From Pseudomonas sp. UBA5782 (lineage in GTDB: Bacteria > Pseudomonadota > Gammaproteobacteria > Pseudomonadales > Pseudomonadaceae), in the NCBI GenBank assembly GCA_002418465.1, contig DIEE01000149.1, forward strand, positions 1 through 5,096: DNA of 5,096 bases. The letters are read 5' to 3'. A program made the position numbers and the translations under genes. The notes below the pieces were generated by a model, which saw only the letters and a list, made by a program, of their open reading frames with translations, was not told where the DNA came from and did not search any database. This document shows positions 1 through 4,897 of the stretch, one piece after another (position 1 is the stretch's first letter; every line of letters begins with the position of its first letter).

Positions 1-1
1 C

Positions 2-598
2 GTGCTGCTGCTCGACGAGCCGCTCGGCGCGCTCGACCGGCAGATCCGCCAGCGCCTGCAACGCGAACTCGCCGGGCTGCTGCGCGAGCTGAAGATGACC
101 GCGCTGCTGGTCACCCACGACCAGGAAGAAGCCTTCGCCATGGCCGACCGGGTGGCGATCATGCAGGCCGGCAAGCTGGAGCAGATCGACACGCCGGGCG
201 AGCTGTACCGCTGGCCGCGCACGGAATTCGTCGCCACCTTCCTCGGCGCCGGCACCTTGCTCGACGCGCAATGCCTGGCCAGCGATGCCGACGGGCTGGC
301 GTGCGAGGCCCTCGGTGGGCGCTTTCGCTCCCGTAGCCGCGTGCCGGTCACGGCCGGCGCGGTGCGTGTGCTGATCCGCCCGGAACAGTTGCAGATCACC
401 CGTCCTAACGAATCGGTGGCGCCGGCATGGCGCGGCGCACGCATCGCCGAAGTGCTGAACAGCAGCGAAATCACCCGTTATCGACTGGACATCGCCGGCA
501 GCACCCTGGAATCCGTCGCCCTCGGCCTGCCGCGCTTCGCCCCTGGCGAAACGGTCGACTGCACGCTGGAGCGCGACGGGCCGGTTGTGATTGGCTGA
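2..598 (+). CDS. ABC transporter ATP-binding protein, C-terminal part (5' end cut by window)
   Basis: This is the last 198 residues of a cytoplasmic ABC ATPase that energises an importer; the Walker A and signature motifs lie upstream of the window. The fragment opens inside Walker B (LLLDEP, residues 2-7), followed by the D-loop (GALD, 9-12) and the H-loop histidine (VTHD, H39). QEEAFAMADRVAIM follows, typical of ATPases of iron, polyamine, phosphonate and sugar importers. After the nucleotide-binding domain (ending about residue 82), residues 120-197 look like a TOBE-type domain (VRVLIRPEQLQI, then a second strand-rich half). The first codon is GTG but is an internal Val, not a start. The gene ends in TGA at 596-598 and is followed by a hairpin. 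Substrate cannot be read from this fragment; FbpC-like (ferric) or PotA-like assignments are both possible. It is separated from the amine locus by REP-like DNA and opposite transcription, so it probably serves a different transporter. Confidence 0.93.
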   Translation: MLLLDEPLGALDRQIRQRLQRELAGLLRELKMTALLVTHDQEEAFAMADRVAIMQAGKLEQIDTPGELYRWPRTEFVATFLGAGTLLDAQCLASDADGLACEALGGRFRSRSRVPVTAGAVRVLIRPEQLQITRPNESVAPAWRGARIAEVLNSSEITRYRLDIAGSTLESVALGLPRFAPGETVDCTLERDGPVVIG

Positions 599-612
599 TT
601 GATGCGTGAGGT

Positions 613-630
613 GGTGGGCTGAGGCCCACC
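613..630 (+). terminator. Short hairpin after the ATPase gene (possible terminator or REP-like element)
   Basis: GGTGGGC (613-619) pairs perfectly with GCCCACC (624-630) around a TGAG loop, 14 bases after the ATPase stop codon. It is GC-rich and correctly placed to end the ATPase transcript, but there is no clear T-tract after it (only CTTGGTGTTG). A factor-independent terminator is therefore uncertain. The GGTGGG...CCCACCCT shape also resembles the small palindromic repeats common in Pseudomonas genomes. Confidence 0.4.
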
Positions 631-657
631 CTTGGTGTTGCGGCGTCCATACGGTTA

Positions 658-722
658 GTAGGGTGCGCCGTGCGCACCATGGTGGCCGGCGCGGTGATTG
701 CGGTGCGCGCGGCGCACCCTAC
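658..722. repeat. REP-like inverted repeat, 21-bp arms, GTAGGGTGCGCC type
   Basis: The left arm (658-678) begins GTAGGGTGCGCCG and ends CGCACC. The right arm (702-722) is its reverse complement with a single mismatch (G at 709 where A would complete the match). A 23-base spacer separates them. The arms could form a long stable stem. Placement between two convergent gene ends and the GTAGGGTG start are typical of dispersed REP-type palindromes of pseudomonads. No transposase is present, so this would be a non-autonomous element. Confidence 0.65.
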
Positions 723-734
723 GTCCATGGACGT
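721..734. repeat. 14-bp perfect palindrome ACGTCCATGGACGT
   Basis: A perfect 7+7 palindrome directly abuts, and by two bases overlaps, the right arm of the larger inverted repeat. A related 10-bp palindrome, CACCATGGTG (675-684), straddles the end of the left arm. Both may be structural parts of the repeat element. A protein-binding site is possible, but nothing supports a specific factor. Confidence 0.35.
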
Positions 735-783
735 CGCGCCATAGATAGCGTGGGTGCGCTTCAGTTCAGCCGGTCTGGAAGCG

Positions 784-812
784 TAGGGTGGATCGCGTTT
801 TATCGATCCACC
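784..812. repeat. REP-like hairpin, GTAGGGTGGATCG type; possible terminator of the RidA-side transcript
   Basis: GGTGGATCG (787-795) pairs perfectly with CGATCCACC (804-812) around an 8-base T-rich loop, preceded by GTA (784-786). It shares the GTAGGGTG core with the element at 658-722 but has a different stem, so the region holds two related palindrome types. On the minus strand it lies about 45 bases after the RidA-family stop codon, where it could end or protect that transcript. A 5-bp hairpin CGCAT/ATGCG (842-855) sits even closer to that stop. Confidence 0.6.
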
Positions 813-856
813 GGGCGGTGTAACTGTGGCTGAGGCGCTGACGCATCCCCATGCGC

Positions 857-1213
857 TTACCCGGCCAACGCCGCCTGCACGGCAATTTCCACGAGGATTT
901 CTTCGTCCGCCAGGTCGGCGCCGACGGTGGCGCGGGCGGGGGTCTGGCCGGCCGGCACCCATCCTTCCCACACTGCGTTCATGGCGTCGAAATCGGCCAC
1001 CACGTGCTTGAGCCAGACCTGGGCGAAGAGGATGCGGCTCTTGTCGCTGCCGGCCTCGGCGAGCAGTTCGTCGATCCGCGCGAGGACCTGGGCGGTCTGC
1101 GCGCCGACGTCGACGCTGCAATCGTCGGCGACCTGGCCGGTGAGATAGACCAGGCCGTTGTAGCTCACGGCGTGGCTGAGGCGGACGTTGCTCTGGAAGC
1201 GCTGGATGCTCAT
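857..1213 (-). CDS. RidA/YjgF/Rid-family protein, YoaB-like (putative enamine/imine deaminase)
   Basis: This is a 118-residue cytoplasmic Rid-family protein. Characterised Rid enzymes are trimers that hydrolyse reactive enamine/imine intermediates to carbonyl compounds and ammonia. Seen here are SYNGLVYLTGQV (17-28), a TAQVLARIDELL helix (40-51) and WVPAGQTPARATV (85-97). Arg94 and Glu109 have the spacing of the RidA carboxylate-binding Arg and the catalytic-site Glu (15 apart), so the active-site pair seems intact. Length and sequence feel nearer to E. coli YoaB than to RidA itself. The ATG at 1213-1211 is preceded by AGGAG (1220-1224) with a 6-base gap after its T; the stop is TAA. It is the last gene of the presumed three-gene operon, downstream of an FAD oxidoreductase whose imine product is a logical substrate. 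The exact substrate is unknown. Confidence 0.93.
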   Translation of the reverse strand: MSIQRFQSNVRLSHAVSYNGLVYLTGQVADDCSVDVGAQTAQVLARIDELLAEAGSDKSRILFAQVWLKHVVADFDAMNAVWEGWVPAGQTPARATVGADLADEEILVEIAVQAALAG

Positions 1214-1242
1214 CGGTTACTCCTGCTTGGAAAAGGATTGCC

Positions 1243-1283
1243 CACGGCGTCGCGCAGCGGCCAGGCCGCTGCACGGCGTCGCG
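1243..1283. repeat. Intercistronic 12-bp direct repeat flanking a 19-nt perfect palindrome
   Basis: CACGGCGTCGCG occurs at 1243-1254 and again, exactly, at 1272-1283. Between them GCAGCGGCC (1254-1262), a central A (1263) and GGCCGCTGC (1264-1272) form a perfect palindrome. It could fold as a 7-bp stem with a 5-base loop. The structure fills most of the 72-base gap between the oxidoreductase stop and the RidA-family start, beginning two bases beyond the oxidoreductase stop codon. It may be an mRNA stability or partial termination element, or a remnant of a small insertion or slippage event. No T-tract follows directly on the transcribed strand. Confidence 0.6.
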
Positions 1284-1285
1284 AA

Positions 1286-2695
1286 TCAATGCATGAAGGT
1301 GTCGAGGTAGGCGGCGATGCTTCTGGCCAGGCGCCGGCGCCACGGTGGCGTCATCGGGTTGGCGAGCACGCGGTCCTCGCGGGCGAAGGAACGCATGATC
1401 ATCTGATAGCCGAGCCAGCGGCACGGCTCCGGTTCCCAGCGGCGCAGGCTCTTGCCCAGCGGCTGGTCACGGGTCACCCAGGGCAGTTGGGTCAGCGCGC
1501 TGTCGTTGTGCAGGATCAGGTCGGCGACGGTGCGCCCGCCGAGGTTGGTCGCGCCGACGCCCTCGCCGCCGAAGCCGCCGGCCAGCGCCAGGCCGTTCTT
1601 CTCGTCGCGCAGCATGTGCGGGCGGAAGCGTCGCGCCATGCCCATGTTGCCACCCCAGGCATGCGTCAGCTTCGCCCCGCGCAGGCTGGGGAACAGCGAC
1701 TCGAAGAGGTAGCGGCGCAGCTGGATTTCCGCCCCGGTGAGCTGGAAGTCCTCGCGCACGCGGCCACCGAAGCGGTAGCCGCCGCGCGCACCGAAGACCA
1801 GACGGTCATCGCGCGTGCGGTGGCCGTAGGTGATCTGCCGGCTGTTCTCGGCGAACGCCTGGCCGTCGCGCAGGCCGATCTCGTCCCAGGTCGACGCCGA
1901 CAGCGGCTCGGTGGCGACGATCAGGCTCTGCACCGCGACCTGGTAGGGCTGCAGCAGGCCCAGACTGCCGGCGTAGCCCTCGACGGCCGGAACGATCCAG
2001 TCGGCGCGCACGCGTCCGCGCGCGGTGCGCAGTTCGCGCGGCTGCCAGTCGCTCACCGGGCTGCGTTCGTAGATGCTCACGCCGAGGCGCTCCACCGCCT
2101 GCGCCAGGCCGCGCACCAGGCGTGCCGGCTGGATGGTGGCGCAATGCGGCGAATAGATCGCGCCGTAGGCATCGGCGATGCGCACATGGGCGTCGAGGGC
2201 GTGGCGGTCCAGCCAGACGTAGTCGCTCTCGTCGTGGCCTTCGCTGTACAGCTCGTCGAGCTCGTGGCGCAGGCGGCTGCGCTGCTCCGGATAGCGCGCG
2301 GCGCAGGTCAGCACGCCACCCTTGAGATAGCCGCAGTCGATGCCTTCGGCCTGGATCACCCCGGCGACTTCATCGGGGATCGACTTGAGCACCGCATAGG
2401 CGCGCATGCGTTCGTCCTCTGGCAGCGGCGCCAGGTAGCGGTCCTCGCCGAGCATGCGCCCCATCAGCCAGCCGCCGTTGCGCCCGGAGGCACCGTAGCC
2501 GGCGGTTTGCGCCTCGAGGATGACGATGCGCAGCTGCGGCGCCTGGCGCTTCAGGTAGTAGGCGGTCCACAGCCCGCTGTAGCCGGCGCCGATGATCGCG
2601 ACATCGACGTCCAGGTCCTGTTCCAGGCTCGGCCGCGCCAACAGCGGCTTGTCGAGCTGATCCATCCACAGGCTGATGTTTTCCCAGTTCTGCAT
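1286..2695 (-). CDS. FAD-dependent amine/amino-acid oxidoreductase (DAO family, PuuB-like)
   Basis: This 469-residue cytoplasmic flavoenzyme probably oxidises a C-N bond of an amine or amino acid to an imine. A Rossmann FAD motif is visible: DVAIIGAGYSGLWTAYYL (31-48, GxGxxG at 36-41), with the acidic end of strand 2 at E61. GASGRNGGW (68-76), the usual DAO-superfamily loop following the Rossmann unit, comes next. The C-terminal FAD signature is ALAGGFGGEGVGATNLGGR (370-388). The N-terminal aromatic stretch before the Rossmann fold and the overall pattern resemble PuuB gamma-glutamylputrescine oxidases and related Pseudomonas enzymes. About 75 residues follow the usual end of the fold (396-469), making it longer than typical PuuB. 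The ATG at 2695-2693 has TGGAG upstream (GGAG at 2704-2707, gap of 8). It lies 33 bases after the regulator gene and 72 before the RidA-family gene. No signal peptide is seen. Substrate is inferred only from context. Confidence 0.93.
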   Translation of the reverse strand: MQNWENISLWMDQLDKPLLARPSLEQDLDVDVAIIGAGYSGLWTAYYLKRQAPQLRIVILEAQTAGYGASGRNGGWLMGRMLGEDRYLAPLPEDERMRAYAVLKSIPDEVAGVIQAEGIDCGYLKGGVLTCAARYPEQRSRLRHELDELYSEGHDESDYVWLDRHALDAHVRIADAYGAIYSPHCATIQPARLVRGLAQAVERLGVSIYERSPVSDWQPRELRTARGRVRADWIVPAVEGYAGSLGLLQPYQVAVQSLIVATEPLSASTWDEIGLRDGQAFAENSRQITYGHRTRDDRLVFGARGGYRFGGRVREDFQLTGAEIQLRRYLFESLFPSLRGAKLTHAWGGNMGMARRFRPHMLRDEKNGLALAGGFGGEGVGATNLGGRTVADLILHNDSALTQLPWVTRDQPLGKSLRRWEPEPCRWLGYQMIMRSFAREDRVLANPMTPPWRRRLARSIAAYLDTFMH

Positions 2696-2728
2696 CGCGA
2701 GGGCTCCAGGGCGACGTGTGCCGGCAGT

Positions 2729-3550
2729 CTAGGGCGCGTCGGCGTCGCGGTCGTTCGCGCGGGTCCGTGCGGAATTCTTCTGCAACTGCTTGAGGTAGCC
2801 GCGCGGCGGCAAACCGGTACGCTCGCGGAAGCAGCGGTAGAACACCGACAGCGAATTGAAGCCGACGGCGAAGGCCAGCTCGTCGATGCGCCCGGCGTCC
2901 TCCTCGCCGAGGCGCTCCAGCAGATGGTCGACGCGGGCGCGGTTGACGTACTGGTAGAAGCTCAGCCCGAGCACCTGGTTGAGCAGGTAGGACACCTGGT
3001 TGCGGCTGTAGCCGGTGTCGGCGGCGACCTTGCTCAGGTCGAGGTCGCTGGCCAGGTAGGGTTTTTCGCTGGCGAAGTACTGCTCCAGGTCGAGCAGCAT
3101 CAGGCGCACCTGCACCGACGACAGGCCGAGCCGCTGGATTTTCGCCGGCGCGGCCTCGGCCCTGGCGCCGACGGTTTCCTCGCGCACTGCCGTGGCGTAT
3201 TCGTGGACCCGCCAGATCAACCCGTCGCGCACGGTGATCGCCTCGCTGGCGCGGAACGAGGCCAGCCGGCTGCTGCGTCGCAGGGTCAGCCGCGAGCAGT
3301 ACTGGATGAACGCGGTGTCGCCGTCGACGCGGATGCGGTCGGTGTGCTCGATGCGCTGCTGCGGGCTGTGCGGCATCGCCGTGCGCACGTAGTCGCGCAG
3401 TTCGTCGAAGGGGATGCGCAGGTTGTTGAAGAAGTCGTAGTACTCGATATCGGGATGATAGAGCGCCATCACGCCGTCCACGTCGCGCGTCATCCAGCAC
3501 TGGTGATAGCGCTCTACCACCTCGCGGGTTCGCTGGGTTTCCTCGTCCAC
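2729..3550 (-). CDS. AraC-family transcriptional regulator with N-terminal SnoaL/NTF2-like domain
   Basis: This 273-residue DNA-binding protein has two domains. Residues about 5-120 look like a SnoaL/NTF2-like cone fold: TREVVERYHQCWMTRDVDGVM, then ALYHPDIEYYDFF (29-41) and DGLIWRVHEYAT (109-120). The usual AraC sensing domain, often a cupin, is absent. Residues about 150-258 form a canonical AraC DNA-binding unit. Helix-turn-helix 1 is at LDLSKVAADTGYSRNQVSYLL (170-190) and helix-turn-helix 2 at IDELAFAVGFNSLSVFYRCF (222-241), with FRERTGLPPRGYL at the end. The start is taken as GTG (3550-3548), because a GGAG lies 7 bases upstream and the next Met (residue 20) would cut into the SnoaL-like domain. 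The open frame continues further upstream, but that part is antisense to the binding-protein gene. It is the first gene of the presumed operon and diverges from the binding-protein gene, so it likely controls both. The ligand is unknown. Confidence 0.9.
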   Translation of the reverse strand: MDEETQRTREVVERYHQCWMTRDVDGVMALYHPDIEYYDFFNNLRIPFDELRDYVRTAMPHSPQQRIEHTDRIRVDGDTAFIQYCSRLTLRRSSRLASFRASEAITVRDGLIWRVHEYATAVREETVGARAEAAPAKIQRLGLSSVQVRLMLLDLEQYFASEKPYLASDLDLSKVAADTGYSRNQVSYLLNQVLGLSFYQYVNRARVDHLLERLGEEDAGRIDELAFAVGFNSLSVFYRCFRERTGLPPRGYLKQLQKNSARTRANDRDADAP

Positions 3551-3557
3551 ACTGCTT

Positions 3558-3561
3558 CTCC
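3558..3561 (-). promoter_or_regulatory. Ribosome-binding site deciding the GTG start of the AraC-type regulator
   Basis: On the minus strand, GGAG lies 7 bases before GTG at 3550-3548. No ATG with comparable spacing exists nearby, so this site fixes the start and leaves the SnoaL-like domain intact. Confidence 0.6.
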
Positions 3562-3596
3562 GATCGTTTCCGGCGCCTGCCGACGGCGCCATCCGC

Positions 3597-3624
3597 AGAG
3601 TAAGGATTGTCCGCGGCTTTGCAA
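3597..3624 (-). promoter_or_regulatory. Tentative promoter for the regulator-oxidoreductase-RidA operon
   Basis: On the minus strand, TTGCAA (3624-3619) and TACTCT (3602-3597) are separated by 16 bases. The match to a sigma-70 promoter is weak (4/6 and 3/6), but the position, about 50 bases upstream of the GTG start, is suitable. Transcription factors of AraC type often act at poor promoters like this. Confidence 0.2.
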
Positions 3625-3659
3625 TGTCCCACCGGCGAATTCCTCGCGTGCACGGAAGA

Positions 3660-3688
3660 ACGACAGTCCCTCGGTGGCTACCTAGATT
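3660..3688 (+). promoter_or_regulatory. Tentative sigma-70-type promoter for the binding-protein gene
   Basis: ACGACA (3660-3665) and TAGATT (3683-3688) are spaced by exactly 17 bases, each matching 4 of 6 consensus positions. A leader of roughly 90 bases would follow before the ATG. It overlaps the left edge of the repeated GGCGCC motif at 3690-3698, which would place a regulator just at the start of transcription. Confidence 0.3.
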
Positions 3689-3715
3689 CGATGGCGCCTG
3701 CCGGCTGGACCCACG

Positions 3716-3734
3716 ACCGCGCGCCTTGCGCGGT
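3716..3734 (+). other. Stem-loop in the leader of the binding-protein gene
   Basis: ACCGCGC (3716-3722) pairs perfectly with GCGCGGT (3728-3734) around a 5-base loop, 52 bases before the ATG. It would lie in the 5' untranslated leader if the promoter at 3660-3688 is used. A second small hairpin, CTCG/CGAG with a TCAA loop (3743-3754), follows. No known riboswitch is recognised; these may simply be leader structures. Confidence 0.3.
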
Positions 3735-3786
3735 TCGCTCACCTCGTCAACGAGCCGCCCTGCGTGTGGCTCCAGGAGAACGCAAG

Positions 3787-4882
3787 ATGAAGCGATCGCT
3801 CGCATGCGCCACCGGCCTGCTGCTGGGGCTCTCGTTATCGGTATCCGCCGCCGGCAAGGGCGAAATCCACTTCGCCAACTGGGGCGACTACCATCGGCCC
3901 GACCACCCTCGCCGACTTCGAGAAGGAAACCGGGATCAAGGTGGTGCTCACCCCGTTCGAGTCCGGGCAGATCCTCGAAACAAAATTGCTCACTGGCAAC
4001 GCCGGCTACGACGTGGTGGTGCCGGCTGCCGACTTCCTCGCCCGCCAGCTCAAGGCCGGCGTCTACCAGCCGCTCGACCAGGCCCAGCTGGGCAACGCGA
4101 AGAACCTCGACCCCGCGCTGATGCAGCGCCTGACCGAATCCGATCCGGGCAACCGCTATTCGGTGCCCTACCTGTGGGGTACGGTCGGCATCGGCTACAA
4201 CCCGGCCAAGGTCAAGGCCGCTCTGGGCAGCGATGCGCCGCTGGACTCCTGGGACCTGCTGTTCAAGCCGGAGAACCTGGCCAAGCTGAAGAGCTGCGGC
4301 GTGGCCTTCCTCGACGAACCGGGCAAGGTCATCCCCCTGGCGATGCTCTACCAGGGCAAGGACCCGAACAGCGAGAAGCCGGAAGACTACGCGGCGGCGA
4401 CCCGGCTGCTGCAGACGCTGAGCCCGTCGGTGACCTACTTCAGCTCGACCAAGTACATCGCCGACCTGGCCAACGGCGACATCTGCGTGGCGCTGGGCTT
4501 TTCCGGAGACGTGCTGCAGGCTCAGCAGAGCGCTGCGGCCGCCGGCAAGGCGACGGAGGTGCGCTACGCCGTGCCGAAGGAAGGCACCAACGTCTGGTTC
4601 GACAACCTGGCGATCCCCAAGGACGCGCCCAACCCGCAGGGCGCGCACGCCTTCATCGACTACCTGCTGCGTCCGGATGTGATCGCCAAGGTCAGCGACT
4701 ACCTGCACTACGCCAACCCCAACGACGCCGCGCTGCCGTTGATGGACCCGGCCGTGCGCGACAACCCGGCGGTGTACCCCTCGCCGGCGCTGGTCGAGAA
4801 GATGTACGTCAGCCTGCCGCCCTCGCCGTCCATCCTGCGCCTGATCACACGCAACTGGAGCACCATCAAGTCCGGCGTCTGA
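3787..4882 (+). pseudogene. PotF/SpuD-like periplasmic polyamine-type binding protein, frameshifted after residue 35
   Basis: This is a solute-binding protein of an ABC importer. The ATG at 3787 has AGGAG (3774-3778) 8 bases upstream. It begins with a signal peptide: MKRS, a hydrophobic core LLLGLSLSV, and likely cleavage near SVSA-AG (about residue 21). GEIHFANWGDY follows, the ligand-site NWxDY of the PotD/PotF family. One extra C at 3891/3892 then breaks the frame. Dropping it joins TAC directly to ATC at 3893, giving IGPTTLADFEKETGIKVV and an uninterrupted frame to TGA at 4880-4882. The repaired product has 364 residues, the usual PotF length. Family blocks kept are VGIGYNPAKV, DSWDLLFKPENL, LKSCGVAFLD, DLANGDICVALGFSGD, WFD and LRPDV. 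Translation as written stays open to 5085 in the wrong frame, so the protein as read is non-functional. Because all else is intact, a recent mutation or a sequencing/assembly error is likely. An internal GTG at 3941 would lack the signal peptide. Confidence 0.88.
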
Positions 4883-4897
4883 TGCACGCCGGGGCGC

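Larger units (their letters stand above)
3572..3703. promoter_or_regulatory. Repeated GGCGCC-centred motifs in the divergent intergenic region (possible operators)
   Basis: GGCGCCTGCCG occurs at 3572-3582 and again at 3693-3703, 121 bases apart. GATGGCGCC (3690-3698) also recurs inverted as GGCGCCATC (3585-3593). The copies lie on either side of the two tentative promoters, where an AraC-type dimer could contact both arms. In DNA this GC-rich an 11-base match could be chance, so an operator role is only a suggestion. Confidence 0.3.

Noticed and set aside
606..833. A 75-codon plus-strand frame within the REP-like region
   Set aside because: It is made largely of the palindromic repeats, lacks a clear ribosome-binding site and shows no domain.
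599..856. Possible CRISPR array or small RNA gene in the intergenic repeats
   Set aside because: The repeats are inverted, few and of different sequence, with no regular spacing. No promoter plus terminator pair for a small RNA is evident.
471..1424. A 317-codon minus-strand frame crossing the intergenic repeats and RidA-family region
   Set aside because: It is Arg/Pro/Ala-rich without a domain and overlaps the well-supported ATPase, RidA-type and oxidoreductase genes in other frames.
2370..3653. A 427-codon minus-strand frame overlapping the regulator and oxidoreductase
   Set aside because: It is a shifted shadow: Arg/Ala/Pro-rich with no family resemblance, while the neighbouring frame carries the AraC and FAD motifs.
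851..3685. A 944-codon open frame on the plus strand antisense to the three minus-strand genes
   Set aside because: Its product is a compositionally biased run rich in Ala, Val, Gln, Arg, His and Asp with no recognisable domain. The opposite strand encodes three clear families with ribosome-binding sites. It is a GC-skew shadow frame.
3881..3895. Programmed ribosomal frameshifting as an explanation for the split binding-protein gene
   Set aside because: There is no slippery heptamer, internal Shine-Dalgarno-like stimulator or suitable downstream structure, and family members are normally made from one frame. A mutation or sequence error is simpler.
3551..4708. Upstream extension of the regulator frame on the minus strand (to a start near 4708)
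   Set aside because: It is antisense to the binding-protein gene and shows no domain. The GTG at 3550 with GGAG upstream and the intact SnoaL-like domain explain the start better.
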